The notes under the pieces: generated by a model
What the model saw: only the letters and a program-made list of their open reading frames with translations
Databases searched by the model: none
What the model was told of the DNA's origin: nothing
NCBI GenBank assembly: GCA_002840685.1
Contig: PHBU01000007.1
Coordinates: 186,001 to 250,000, forward strand
Direction of reading: 5' to 3'
Origin: Chloroflexi bacterium HGW-Chloroflexi-6
GTDB taxonomy: Bacteria > Chloroflexota > Anaerolineae > Anaerolineales > Villigracilaceae
Length of the DNA stretch: 64,000 nucleotides
In this document: positions 20,069-29,653 of the stretch, piece after piece
Position numbering within the stretch: position 1 is the first letter of the stretch
Layout of the letters: every line of letters starts with the position of its first letter
Position numbers and translations under genes: made by a program

Positions 20069-20998
20069 TTGAACTACGAAAAGATCGTTCTCGTCACCCG
20101 CAAAACCCGCCTGGAGGGCCTGGTGGAGCGTTTTAACACGCGCGGACAGGCCAAATTCTACCTGGAACACAGCGGCGGCGATTTTTCGTTCTACGAGCGC
20201 GAACATGAAGCCTATTACACGGCTGTTAGCCACCTGCGCACCGAAGTTTCTAAATTGCTTAAACTCCAGGAAATCGAGCGCGGCTTTTTGCCCAATTTTG
20301 TCTTTGCTGAAAACGATCTGGTGATGACCGTGGGCATAGACGGGCTGGTGGTCAACACCGCCAAATACCTGAACGGCCAGCCGATCATCGCCGTCAACCC
20401 TGAACCGGCGCGTATAGATGGGGTGCTGCTGCCTTTCAATCACTACCGAGCGCCGCAAGCGGTTCAACAGGTATTGGCCAACAAGTTCAAAGTTCGCCAA
20501 ATCAGCATGGCCGAAGCGCGCCTGAATGACGGGCAGAGTTTGCTCGCTGTCAATGATCTGTTTATTGGCGCGCGCAGCCATGTCTCGGCGCGTTATCTGG
20601 TTCGATTTGGTGGTCATTCGGAGCACCACTCTTCCAGCGGCGTGATTGTCTCGACCGGGGTTGGCTCCAGCGGCTGGCTGAGCAGCCTGTTCAACATGGC
20701 AAATGGCCTCGTCAGCGGTTTCGCCGAAGATGGTCGCTCGCTCCCGCCTTTCCGCCTGGACTGGGAAGCCGAGCAACTCGTTTATGTGGTGCGCGAACCG
20801 TTTGTCAGCAAAACCTCCACTGCGGACCTGGTTTGTGGCCGCATCACTCCGCAGAGTCTGCTGACCCTGGTCTCTGAAATGCCCGATGGCGGTGTGATTT
20901 TCAGCGACGGCGTCGAAGCCGATTTCTTATCCTTCAATGCCGGGGCCACCGCCACGATTGGGCTGGCCAGTAAAAAGACCAATCTGGTTGTCTCGTAA
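20069..20998 (+). CDS. NAD kinase-like protein (likely TTG start)
   Basis: DLVMTVGIDGLVVNTAKYL; STGVGSSGWLSSLFNMANG; RBS TAGGAG upstream of TTG. Confidence 0.65.
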   Translation: MNYEKIVLVTRKTRLEGLVERFNTRGQAKFYLEHSGGDFSFYEREHEAYYTAVSHLRTEVSKLLKLQEIERGFLPNFVFAENDLVMTVGIDGLVVNTAKYLNGQPIIAVNPEPARIDGVLLPFNHYRAPQAVQQVLANKFKVRQISMAEARLNDGQSLLAVNDLFIGARSHVSARYLVRFGGHSEHHSSSGVIVSTGVGSSGWLSSLFNMANGLVSGFAEDGRSLPPFRLDWEAEQLVYVVREPFVSKTSTADLVCGRITPQSLLTLVSEMPDGGVIFSDGVEADFLSFNAGATATIGLASKKTNLVVS

Positions 20999-21032
20999 GC
21001 CGGAGTTTGCTCCGCCACATTTTGGAGAATCT

Positions 21033-21803
21033 ATGAACCTTCAACCTCATCTCGACTTTGCCACCGACCTGGCCTACCGCGCCGGGCGCATCACCCTCGG
21101 CTACTTCAATGTTGGTGTCCGGCCTGACTATAAAGCCGACGACAGCCCCGTCACCGCCGCCGACCGCGCCGCCGAAGAATTTATCCGCGGTGAGATCGAG
21201 AAACACTACCCGACCCACGCCATCCTCGGCGAAGAATTCGGTGAGAAACCGTCCGCTCCCGCATCCGCTTTCCGCTGGATCATTGATCCGATCGACGGCA
21301 CCAAATCCTTCCTGCGCGGCGTTCCGCTTTACGGTGTCTTGATCGGCCTTGAGATCGACAGTGAGATCAAGGTCGGCGCGGCCTACTACCCCGGCACCGA
21401 CGAAATGCTCTGCGCCGCCGATGGACTGGGCGCCTGGTGGAATGGCCGCCGCGCCCACGTCTCCCAGATCGCCAGCCTGGACAGGGCCTTTGTCTGCTAC
21501 ACCAACGAGCGCAACATGACCAAACAGGGCCGCGGCGAAGCCTGGAAGCGAATCAACACTGCTGCCTACGCCTCACGCGGCTGGAGCGATGCCTACGGCT
21601 ACCTGTGTGTCGCCACCGGACGCGCCGAAGCCATGCTCGACCCCATTATGAACATTTGGGATTGCGGGCCCTTCCCGGTCATCTTTAAAGAAGCTGGCGG
21701 CTACTTCGGCAGTTGGGATGGGCGCGAAGGCCACACCTTTGATGAAGCCCTGGCCTGTAATGCGGTTATAAAAGATCAGATGCTCAAATTGATCGAAGGC
21801 TAA
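21033..21803 (+). CDS. inositol monophosphatase / histidinol-phosphatase family
   Basis: ILGEEFGE; WIIDPIDGTKSFLRG. Confidence 0.92.
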   Translation: MNLQPHLDFATDLAYRAGRITLGYFNVGVRPDYKADDSPVTAADRAAEEFIRGEIEKHYPTHAILGEEFGEKPSAPASAFRWIIDPIDGTKSFLRGVPLYGVLIGLEIDSEIKVGAAYYPGTDEMLCAADGLGAWWNGRRAHVSQIASLDRAFVCYTNERNMTKQGRGEAWKRINTAAYASRGWSDAYGYLCVATGRAEAMLDPIMNIWDCGPFPVIFKEAGGYFGSWDGREGHTFDEALACNAVIKDQMLKLIEG

Positions 21804-21825
21804 CCGGGATTGCAACCCGCAATTA

Positions 21826-21874
21826 AAAGAGGAAAGAAGAAAGATTTTTTTGCTCTCTTTCTTCTTTCCTCTTT
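21826..21874. terminator. purine-rich bidirectional terminator-like hairpin
   Basis: 19-bp perfect inverted repeat AAAGAGGAAAGAAGAAAGA between convergent genes. Confidence 0.75.
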
Positions 21875-21875
21875 A

Positions 21876-22778
21876 TTACTTGTAATGCCTTGCCACTTCC
21901 GAGGCATATACCGCCCCGACCGTCTCGCGGTTCTCGGCCAGCCAATCGCCCAGGCGGGTTTTGCAGCGCGGCGGCTCGGCCGAAACCAGCAGGTTTGCCG
22001 TTAGGCCATCCACTTCTTCGGGGGTCAGCACCACGTCGCCCACAAACAGGCTGATGAATTGTGAAGCCCTGAGCGCCACTTGTGGCGGCAGATGCACGAT
22101 CGGCTTTGGGTCGCCGATTTTTTCCCCGATTAAGCGCACCAGATCATCGAAGGTGAAAATATCCGGCCCAACGGCGTCCCAGACCAGGTTTTCATCCAGC
22201 TTTCCGGCTTCCGCTGCCAGCGCCGCCAGATCGTCGACATAGACCGGTTGGATGCCGTATTTGCCATCCCCGATTTGCCCGAAGAACGGAAAACGCCGCA
22301 GCAGCCAGGCGATGTTATTGATCAGCACATCCTCCATGCCGAACAGCACCGTCGGGCGCAGGATCGCGTAGCTCAATCCGCTTTCGATGACAGCCTTCTC
22401 ATTGGCCGCCTTTCCCCAATAATAGGGCAAATGTGACTCGGCAGACGGGTTGGCGATGCTGATGTGCACGATCCGGCGCACCCCGGCCAGTTTGGCCGCG
22501 TTCACCAGCCGCCGGGTATTCTCCACTGCGCGCGGCTGGGTATTCTTGCCTTGATCGAAGCGCACCCAATAGGTATTGTAGAGTGTGTCCACGCCCTTCA
22601 GGCTGGCGGTCATGCCCGCCTCGTCGAAATCGAGCGGATAAGCCTTGACCTTGCCACCGAACGGGTCGGGGCGGTTGGGGTGTCCCGTCAGAGTGATGAT
22701 CTCGTGGCCCTCGGCCAGCAAGCGGCGGGTGATGTATTTTCCTGAGTACGAGAAAGAACCGGTCACAGCGATTTTCAT
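21876..22778 (-). CDS. NAD(P)-binding SDR/NmrA-like protein
   Basis: MKIAVTGSFSYSGKYITRRLLAEGHEIITLTG; AAGGAGG RBS. Confidence 0.88.
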   Translation of the reverse strand: MKIAVTGSFSYSGKYITRRLLAEGHEIITLTGHPNRPDPFGGKVKAYPLDFDEAGMTASLKGVDTLYNTYWVRFDQGKNTQPRAVENTRRLVNAAKLAGVRRIVHISIANPSAESHLPYYWGKAANEKAVIESGLSYAILRPTVLFGMEDVLINNIAWLLRRFPFFGQIGDGKYGIQPVYVDDLAALAAEAGKLDENLVWDAVGPDIFTFDDLVRLIGEKIGDPKPIVHLPPQVALRASQFISLFVGDVVLTPEEVDGLTANLLVSAEPPRCKTRLGDWLAENRETVGAVYASEVARHYK

Positions 22779-22788
22779 CTCAGCCTCC

Positions 22789-23178
22789 TTATGCCTTGAC
22801 TTGTGTTGAACGGGGCGCAACCAGCGCAAAGAACGATACTGCTGCGCCGATTGCCACCAGTGACATGACCAGGCCAAGCAAATTCCACTTGATCTGGTTG
22901 ACGATCTCGAAGAAACTGGCTTCGAACGTCAGGCCTTCGGGCGCAAACCCCAGGCCAAAGATGGTTGGCAAAATAACCAGCATGATGTTCGAGAAAGCTG
23001 TCCAGAACTGGGCCCGTTCCTCGGTGCCGCACAGATCGACCAGCACGCGCTTCAAAAACGGGCGGATATAGCCTGCGATCAACAGGCAGGCGATCGCCGT
23101 CACAGCGATTTGGGCTAGAAAAATCAGAATGGTATTCATAAAACATCTCCTTTTGTGAACAGGCAACATTAAAGACAC
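22789..23178 (-). CDS. small integral membrane protein
   Basis: 129 aa, about 4 hydrophobic segments. Confidence 0.6.
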   Translation of the reverse strand: MSLMLPVHKRRCFMNTILIFLAQIAVTAIACLLIAGYIRPFLKRVLVDLCGTEERAQFWTAFSNIMLVILPTIFGLGFAPEGLTFEASFFEIVNQIKWNLLGLVMSLVAIGAAVSFFALVAPRSTQVKA

Positions 23179-23225
23179 CGATGATTTTCATCTCGGTTTT
23201 GCGTTGCGCGAGATACTATCTCGCG

Positions 23226-23756
23226 TTACTTTAGTATTTTCAAAACTGTTTGGATGGTCCCCAGCCCCAGGCTGTTCATCCGCGCAACGGCGTTGGAAAG
23301 GGAATCGATCGCGTTAAAGAAGTCGTTCAACGCCCGCACCCTTTCCGTCAAAAAAGCACGCTCCGCCGGATCGAACTCACCCTGGCCTGACTCCAGCTTC
23401 GAGAGCGTTTCGCGCACCGAAGTCACTGCCCGGTCGAACTCGCTGTTCTGGCGTTCTTTCAGAATGGCGCGGATCGACTTGTAGAAATCCGTTTCGGCTT
23501 CGTAATAATCTTTTCGGTCGCCGAGCCGGGTCACGGGGCGGATGAGTCCCATGCGCGAGAGGGCGCGCACGTTGGTGCTGATCGCCCCTTTCGTCAGGCC
23601 GGTCTGTTCGACCAGCTCATCCAGCGAAAGTGGGGCAGGGGAGATATACAGAACGGCGAAAATTGCGCCCATGCCTTTGGGGAAGCCCCAAAAAGCGCTG
23701 ATGCCGCTCAGACCTTCTATAAAATCTTGTTTGATGTGTGTCGTTTTTTCTGCCAT
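23226..23756 (-). CDS. GbsR/MarR-family transcriptional regulator
   Basis: SLDELVEQTGLTKGAISTNVRALSRMGLIRPV wHTH. Confidence 0.85.
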   Translation of the reverse strand: MAEKTTHIKQDFIEGLSGISAFWGFPKGMGAIFAVLYISPAPLSLDELVEQTGLTKGAISTNVRALSRMGLIRPVTRLGDRKDYYEAETDFYKSIRAILKERQNSEFDRAVTSVRETLSKLESGQGEFDPAERAFLTERVRALNDFFNAIDSLSNAVARMNSLGLGTIQTVLKILK

Positions 23757-23775
23757 AGCTCGTCTCATTTAGAAC

Positions 23776-23793
23776 GTTTAGTTGTTACTAAAC
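23776..23793. promoter_or_regulatory. candidate operator upstream of gbsR-like gene
   Basis: GTTTAGT-TGTT-ACTAAAC perfect inverted repeat. Confidence 0.55.
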
Positions 23794-23884
23794 ATAGTAT
23801 ATGCATAATTCGCACAAATGTCAAGAATCAAAAAATCCCTATCACATTGAATAGGGATTTTTGAGAATGCGGGGATGCGTTTTT

Positions 23885-24229
23885 CTAAACCAGGAACTTC
23901 CACACCAGCCAGATTTGCAACAAGTGGAAGCTGTTGTCAACGATCACCATGCTCCAGGGCGCATAGGTGCCGGTCGCAAAGTTATCCTGCCCGATCCAGT
24001 GCATCCAGTTGCGGATGAAGTAGGTGCGGTCTTGCAGGAAATGGACTGCAAACAGCAAAATGAATGGCAGCCAGCCCCAACCGGTGAAAAGCACCACGCA
24101 TGCCGACCAGATCGCGCTGTGGATGGCACACGGAATGGTTTTATGTTTTTTGTTTTGAGCCATCCAGTCGGTTTGAAAAATATAATCGCCAACCAAATGC
24201 CCTAGAAAAGCAAGAGACAAAGTTTCCAT
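23885..24229 (-). CDS. DUF3307-like membrane protein
   Basis: GHLVGDYIFQTDWMAQNKKHK. Confidence 0.7.
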   Translation of the reverse strand: METLSLAFLGHLVGDYIFQTDWMAQNKKHKTIPCAIHSAIWSACVVLFTGWGWLPFILLFAVHFLQDRTYFIRNWMHWIGQDNFATGTYAPWSMVIVDNSFHLLQIWLVWKFLV

Positions 24230-24320
24230 TAATTTTTTACCTGTATTTATATTTTACTGGCCTTACGATGATTTTTGATATCGCTTGCATAACGGTTTTG
24301 TTAGGTGTTGGTGATAAGAA

Positions 24321-24355
24321 AAGACCTGAGTACAACAACGATGTACTCAGGTCTT
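24321..24355 (-). terminator. hairpin terminator-like, 14-bp perfect stem
   Basis: AAGACCTGAGTACA acaacga TGTACTCAGGTCTT. Confidence 0.75.
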
Positions 24356-24430
24356 AATAATCCCTGCATTAACCGCCGCTGGGATTGTTCAGGCGAGTGT
24401 TATTTTGGAGAAATTGCAAAACGCGGTTTA

Positions 24431-24829
24431 TCAGGCTTCGACGGGCAATTCAGGAGAGTCGCCTTTTTTCGCGCGTGATACTACTTTTTTGGCCGATTCA
24501 GCCAGTTCTTTGCTTTTTTCGCGGGCCTTCAGGGTGATCTCTTCGCCCTGAGCAATCGCCTGGTGGGCAAACTCATCGGCTTTTCCGCGGGCTTCGATGG
24601 CAAGCTTTTCAGCTTTATCGCGGGCTTCCTTGGCGGCTTCTTCAGCGCGCTTCCAGGCTTCTTCAGCTTCGGCGGCGGCGCGATCGCGCAGTTCAATGGA
24701 ACGTTCTTTAATCACAGCGCGGGTTTCTTCGCCCGATTGTGGGGCCAGCAACAAGGCTGCTACAGCTCCGGCCAGGCCACCAACGATAAAACCTACCAAA
24801 AACGCACCAAATTCATCACGGTCAGACAT
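24431..24829 (-). CDS. YtxH-like protein
   Basis: N-terminal glycine-rich TM (GAFLVGFIVGGLAGAVAALLLAPQSGEETR) then Ala/Glu/Lys-rich helix. Confidence 0.8.
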   Translation of the reverse strand: MSDRDEFGAFLVGFIVGGLAGAVAALLLAPQSGEETRAVIKERSIELRDRAAAEAEEAWKRAEEAAKEARDKAEKLAIEARGKADEFAHQAIAQGEEITLKAREKSKELAESAKKVVSRAKKGDSPELPVEA

Positions 24830-24898
24830 AGAATTGCTCCTTTCAGGGGTTGTTAAGCGAATATTATATTGCCTGTTTAAAGGTGATAACAAGCCGGG

Positions 24899-25360
24899 TC
24901 ATTTTTGTTTAATGCCGACCATATCCAACAAACGACGCAGGCCGGCCAGGTAAGAATTCAGTTTGATAACGGGGTCAACCAGGTTTTCGCCCAGGAATTC
25001 GGTCGTGCCGCGCAGGGTATTGATGGTCTCATTGGTGGCTTCGAGCATGGGCCGCACTTCGTTTTGCAGCAAGTTGACCAGGCTCGAAACCTGTACGATC
25101 AGCACGATCAACGCCACCCCGATCACGAGCGACTCTAATGCCATGAAGATAATGAAGATATCCCTGATCTTGCTGGTTGTTTCACCTTCGGCCATCATCA
25201 AAAAAACGATCGAAAGGATGATCAGAACCAAAAGCAAGACCCCGCCGATGGAAAGCGTGGCCACCATCTTGCGGCGTTCACGTTCGACAGCCGGGTCGAC
25301 GGGTGGCGGGGTGGTTTTTTCAGGGGTTGGGCTTGTTGACATAGAATAGTTTGATTCCAT
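24899..25360 (-). CDS. membrane protein of unknown function
   Basis: two TM segments, DUF948-like helical tail. Confidence 0.5.
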   Translation of the reverse strand: MESNYSMSTSPTPEKTTPPPVDPAVERERRKMVATLSIGGVLLLVLIILSIVFLMMAEGETTSKIRDIFIIFMALESLVIGVALIVLIVQVSSLVNLLQNEVRPMLEATNETINTLRGTTEFLGENLVDPVIKLNSYLAGLRRLLDMVGIKQK

Positions 25361-25405
25361 AAAAATATTATAGCATAACCTGCTACACGATTAACCAGTC
25401 AAATC

Positions 25406-25436
25406 AAAAAGGGCGAGAATTTTTCTCGCCCTTTTC
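25406..25436 (-). terminator. terminator downstream of aspS
   Basis: AAAAGGGCGAGAA ttt TTCTCGCCCTTTT. Confidence 0.85.
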
Positions 25437-25438
25437 CT

Positions 25439-27211
25439 TTATTTTTGGTTGTCTTCTTCCACCACGCGGATGTGAAGCTCTCGCAGCTGCCGTTCGCTTG
25501 CAGGCGAGGGGGCGTCGGCCATCATATCGCGCCCGGCCTGGTTCTTGGGGAAGGCGATCACTTCGCGGATGTTTGGTTCGTTGGCGAAGATCATCACCAG
25601 CCGGTCGATGCCGGGGGCCATGCCGCCGTGCGGCGGTGCGCCAAATTCGAAGGCTTCGATCATGTGCCCAAATTTGGACTGGATCTCTTCATCTTTCAGC
25701 CCGAGCAGTTCGAAAACTTTATGCTGGATATCGCTGCGATGGATACGGATCGAGCCGGAAGCGGTCTCATAGCCGTTCAAAACCATGTCGTAGGCGTCTG
25801 AAAGGATCTGGCCCGGGTCGGTTTCGAACTTGGGCAGGTCTTCCATCTTGGGCATGGTGAACGGGTGGTGGGCGGCATCCCATTTTTTGTCTTCCTCGTT
25901 CCACTCGAACATTGGGAAGTCGAGCACCCAGGCGAAGGCCAGCATGTTCGGGTCGGCCAGGTTGAGCCGGTCGCGGAACAAAAGCCGCAGGGCAGAGAGA
26001 GTCTTGTTGGCAACACTGTTCGAGTCGGCCACAAACAGCACCAGGTCGCCGGTTTTGGCGCCGGTGCGCTCCTGGATGGCAGCCACTTCTTCAGGCTTGA
26101 TGAACTTCTGGGCGGTGCCGCGGACACCTTCGGCGCTGAGAGCGAGAGTTGCCAGGCCTTTTGCGCCCTGGGTTTTGGAAAACTCGGTCAGGGCATCGAC
26201 TTCCTTGCGGGTGTATTCCGAGCAGCCCGGGGCGACAATACACTTGATCACGCCGCCGCTTTCGAGCGCCATCTGAAAAACGCGGAACTCAGACGCGGCA
26301 AAGATATCGCCCAGGTTGTAAACTTGCATGCCAAAACGCATGTCGGGTTTATCGCTGCCATAGCGTTCGAGCGCTTCGGCATGGGTCAGGCGTGGCCAGG
26401 GGGAGGCCAGCAGGTGTTTTTCGGGCAGGATCTCCTTCACCATCTCGGTAAACAGGCTCTCTGCAATATCGAGCACATCGTCCCGGTGGACAAAGGACAT
26501 TTCGAAGTCGAGCTGGGTAAACTCCGGTTGGCGATCGCCGCGCAGATCTTCATCGCGCAGACAGCGCGCAATCTGGAAGTAGCGGTCCACGCCGGCTACC
26601 ATCAGCAGTTGTTTAAGCTGTTGGGGCGATTGTGGCAGGGCGTAGAAATGCCCAGGAATGGTGCGTGAAGGCACCAGATAATCGCGCGCGCCTTCGGGTG
26701 TGGTTTTGAACAACATCGGGGTTTCAACCTCGATGAATTCGCGCTCACTCAGATAGTCACGGATGAATTTGATGACTTTGTGGCGCAGGAGCAGGTTTTT
26801 CTGCATGCGTTCGCGGCGCAGGTCAAGGTAGCGATATTTGAGACGAACTGACTCGTCGACATCTTCTTCTTTGTTGATCAGAAAAGGCAGTGGTTTGGAT
26901 GGGTTAAGCGCTTCGCACTGTGTGACCGCGATTTCGATTTCGCCGGTTGCCAGGTTGGGGTTTTCGGCGCCTGCCGGGCGGCGGCGAACTTCGCCGGTGA
27001 TTTGCAGCACCCATTCCTGGCGCGCCTCCTGAATCATTTCCAGGCCGGGCTGGGTCGGGTCGCCGACGATCTGCACCAATCCGTAGCGGTCGCGCAGATC
27101 GATGAAGGTGACGCCGCCGTGGTCGCGCTGGCGATGTACCCAGCCGGCCAGGGTCACGGTTTGACCGACGTGAGCGGGGCGTATTTCGCCGCAAGTGTGA
27201 GTTTTGTACAT
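25439..27211 (-). CDS. aspS: aspartate--tRNA ligase (bacterial type)
   Basis: [60 protein letters not shown]. Confidence 0.97.
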   Translation of the reverse strand: MYKTHTCGEIRPAHVGQTVTLAGWVHRQRDHGGVTFIDLRDRYGLVQIVGDPTQPGLEMIQEARQEWVLQITGEVRRRPAGAENPNLATGEIEIAVTQCEALNPSKPLPFLINKEEDVDESVRLKYRYLDLRRERMQKNLLLRHKVIKFIRDYLSEREFIEVETPMLFKTTPEGARDYLVPSRTIPGHFYALPQSPQQLKQLLMVAGVDRYFQIARCLRDEDLRGDRQPEFTQLDFEMSFVHRDDVLDIAESLFTEMVKEILPEKHLLASPWPRLTHAEALERYGSDKPDMRFGMQVYNLGDIFAASEFRVFQMALESGGVIKCIVAPGCSEYTRKEVDALTEFSKTQGAKGLATLALSAEGVRGTAQKFIKPEEVAAIQERTGAKTGDLVLFVADSNSVANKTLSALRLLFRDRLNLADPNMLAFAWVLDFPMFEWNEEDKKWDAAHHPFTMPKMEDLPKFETDPGQILSDAYDMVLNGYETASGSIRIHRSDIQHKVFELLGLKDEEIQSKFGHMIEAFEFGAPPHGGMAPGIDRLVMIFANEPNIREVIAFPKNQAGRDMMADAPSPASERQLRELHIRVVEEDNQK

Positions 27212-27240
27212 TCTGACCTCCTAAAAAATAAGTTCTGACA

Positions 27241-27272
27241 AAAAATATCGCCCATTGCGATTGCTTTGGGCG
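27241..27272 (-). terminator. leader terminator upstream of aspS
   Basis: minus strand CGCCCA-AAGCAATCGCAA-TGGGCG-ATA-TTTTTT. Confidence 0.6.
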
Positions 27273-27299
27273 ACTGGCTGCGGTAGGTGGGATACAGGC

Positions 27300-27392
27300 T
27301 CAGGCAGGCAAAATTCGCCTGCCAGCGCGACAGCAGTCGGCCAGCAGAGAATTATTATTATCGTCCTTGAAAAAACTTGCAAATGTATCCAT
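27300..27392 (-). CDS. candidate aspS leader peptide MDTFASFFKDDNNNSLLADCCRAGRRILPA
   Basis: 30-codon ORF 9 nt downstream of minus-strand TATAAT (27402-27407); DDNNN run; followed by terminator and RBS AGGAGG of aspS. Confidence 0.6.
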   Translation of the reverse strand: MDTFASFFKDDNNNSLLADCCRAGRRILPA

Positions 27393-27527
27393 AATAGGCT
27401 GATTATAGCACAATCTATCTTGGGGTATAATAGATATCCGTCCGCTGATTTACGGGCAGGTTTTGATTCTTGCGATGAAAAACCGTCCTACTACGCTGGC
27501 AAAACTTATCGCCCGGATAAAAATTCT

Positions 27528-29111
27528 ATGCCCAATACTCATCTGAAACTTGAAGCCGACTACTGGCTCAATTTTGTCGTCACCAAACGCGACATCGACT
27601 TTCTGCAAAATTACCTTTTTGAAACAGAAATCCCACTGCCAGAGCGCGATATGACGCGTCTTCTTGTGGAAGAACGTATTCGATATGAGCGCGAAGCGCT
27701 TGCAAAGCAGCAAAAAGGGGATGGCGCGGTTTTCCTACCCAAGGAAAGTTACAAAAAAGGACAAAAATTGGTTTTCCCGGCGCTCAATTGGCGCAAAGGG
27801 GAAGTTCTTTCTGTTCGCCCAGGCAATAACCCTGAGCTTGGCGCTTTCGATGTTTTGGAAGTCGCTTTTGAGGATGCGACTCGTTTATTTGCCGCCTCCT
27901 TGCCTGAGCACAAACTGAATAATCCGGTCGAAGAAGCGCCCAATCCAGAAGCGGATCCGCATACCATCCTTGAGCAATATGGCGATGAACTGATTAAAAA
28001 ACTTGAAATGGCCCTCCTGGCTGATGAAAGTCTGATTCGCAGTGCCGGGCAGTGGTTTCCGCGGGCGCTGATCGTGGATATGAACGAAGGTCATCTCAAC
28101 CTGGCTGAGGCCGTGGTAGAGATGGCAGGCGGCGAACCGTTATCTATCGTTTCTTTGATGGAGCAGATCGATGTGCCCGACGGTGTCAGCCGCAACCTGC
28201 TTGAGTTTTCACTTAACTATGCCTTGCAAGAAGATGGCCGTTTCGATGAAGTTGGGCCTGCCGGCGAAATTTTGTGGTGCCTGAAGCGTCTTGAACCTGA
28301 AGAAGTTCAGCAGGTTCCCGCAACGTTAAAATATGCCCCGCTTGATTATGATCGGTCTGTGTTAACCGAACAGATGCTTGACCTTGAGTACCAACTGGAT
28401 GATGAATTTTCTGAAACGGATCATAAGCCAGCCAAGGCCAATGAAGTTACGATTACCCTGACTTACCCGCATTGGCGGGCTGGAACCTTGCCGGTTTCGC
28501 CGCGTGTGCGCCGGTTCTTCCCCACTGCTTACGAATCGTCACTGGTGCGTTTTATTTTGGTCGACGATAAAACGGGTGAACAGATCCCGGCCTGGGTGGT
28601 GCGCGAGCACGGTTATGTGTATGGGCTGAAAGCCTGGTTCGAAAAGAACAAGCTTATTCCCGGAGCCCAGGTTGTTATTCGGCGCTCGAAAATTGCCGGC
28701 CAGGTTATCCTTGAAGCCAAAACCCGCAAGGCTGCTAAAGACTGGGTGCGGACTGTGCTGACCGGCTCGGATGGCGGGATTGTTTTCGCTTTATTACGCC
28801 AGGAAGTGGCCTGTGAATACCATGATCGTATGGTGGCGGTTGTTCCTGATGTTAATGGAATCGACCTGGCCGTTGCGCAAATGGCAAAAAGCCGCCAACC
28901 GCTTGAGAAGATAGTTAAGAATATCCTGCGTGAGCTCTCAAAGCTGACCCCACAGGGCCACGTTCATGCCGAAGAACTCTATTCAGCGGTTAATATCCTG
29001 CGCCGCATTCCACCTGCTCCTTTACTGGCTTTGCTGGCTTCGAGCAAGGAATTTAATCACATCGGCGATTTGTATTTCCGTTTGGCAGAATCCAACCAGG
29101 ATCAGGAATAA
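27528..29111 (+). CDS. uncharacterised protein, ~527 aa
   Basis: long ORF; upstream part of the 618-aa ORF looks non-coding; C-terminus looks like an HTH. Confidence 0.6.
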   Translation: MPNTHLKLEADYWLNFVVTKRDIDFLQNYLFETEIPLPERDMTRLLVEERIRYEREALAKQQKGDGAVFLPKESYKKGQKLVFPALNWRKGEVLSVRPGNNPELGAFDVLEVAFEDATRLFAASLPEHKLNNPVEEAPNPEADPHTILEQYGDELIKKLEMALLADESLIRSAGQWFPRALIVDMNEGHLNLAEAVVEMAGGEPLSIVSLMEQIDVPDGVSRNLLEFSLNYALQEDGRFDEVGPAGEILWCLKRLEPEEVQQVPATLKYAPLDYDRSVLTEQMLDLEYQLDDEFSETDHKPAKANEVTITLTYPHWRAGTLPVSPRVRRFFPTAYESSLVRFILVDDKTGEQIPAWVVREHGYVYGLKAWFEKNKLIPGAQVVIRRSKIAGQVILEAKTRKAAKDWVRTVLTGSDGGIVFALLRQEVACEYHDRMVAVVPDVNGIDLAVAQMAKSRQPLEKIVKNILRELSKLTPQGHVHAEELYSAVNILRRIPPAPLLALLASSKEFNHIGDLYFRLAESNQDQE

Positions 29112-29114
29112 ACC

Positions 29115-29531
29115 ATGAGCCTCGTTAAACCGACTTTAAATACCCGTTACCACATCGATTTTGATTGGTGGAAACAAACCGAGAACGATTGGCATGTCCA
29201 CCTGCGCGGATTGCTCTGCCCGGAACACCAGATCATGTTTGCCAGCCATGGCGTAGGCGAGATGCTTGATTTTATCGATCCTGAAACTGCCGAGGTGCGC
29301 CCAATGAATGGCATCCAGCAGGCCATTCTCTCGCATTGCGCCCGCCAGCCCGAATTCCTGACCGGCCAAACGGCCATGGTCGAAGCTGTTTTTCGGGTTT
29401 TCCTGGCCAACGGGAACAGACCGCTTTCAGCCGGCGAACTTGCTGAGCGGCTTGGCCGTCCTGCCAATGTCATCCTGACCACGCTTTCAGGGATGCGCGT
29501 CTACAAAGGCATCCGCCCGGTTCAGGAGTAA
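29115..29531 (+). CDS. uncharacterised 138-aa protein with C-terminal HTH-like segment
   Basis: starts 4 nt after the previous gene; PLSAGELAERLGRPANVILTTLSGMRVYKGIR. Confidence 0.6.
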   Translation: MSLVKPTLNTRYHIDFDWWKQTENDWHVHLRGLLCPEHQIMFASHGVGEMLDFIDPETAEVRPMNGIQQAILSHCARQPEFLTGQTAMVEAVFRVFLANGNRPLSAGELAERLGRPANVILTTLSGMRVYKGIRPVQE

Positions 29532-29539
29532 AAACTTAA

Positions 29540-29612
29540 GCCCCCGTAGCTCAATGGACAGAGCGCCAGCCTTCTAAGCTGTGGGTTGTGGGTTCGAATC
29601 CCGCCGGGGGCG
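29540..29612 (+). tRNA. tRNA-Arg (anticodon TCT)
   Basis: GCCCCCG acceptor, GCTC/GAGC D-stem, CTTCTAA anticodon loop, GTGGGTTCGAATCCCGC T-arm. Confidence 0.95.
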
Positions 29613-29653
29613 CTCGTTTTTCTTGTTTCACAGGTTCAGGAGGAAACCCAGGC

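Noticed and set aside
19748-20776. 342-aa minus-strand ORF
   Set aside because: Antisense to the NAD kinase-like gene and intergenic region; no motif.
27213-27420. T-box riboswitch for aspS
   Set aside because: No TGGNACCGCG-like T-box motif seen; leader peptide plus terminator fits better.
27255-27527. N-terminal extension of the 618-aa ORF
   Set aside because: Low-quality translation overlapping the divergent promoter region and the aspS leader; start placed at 27528.
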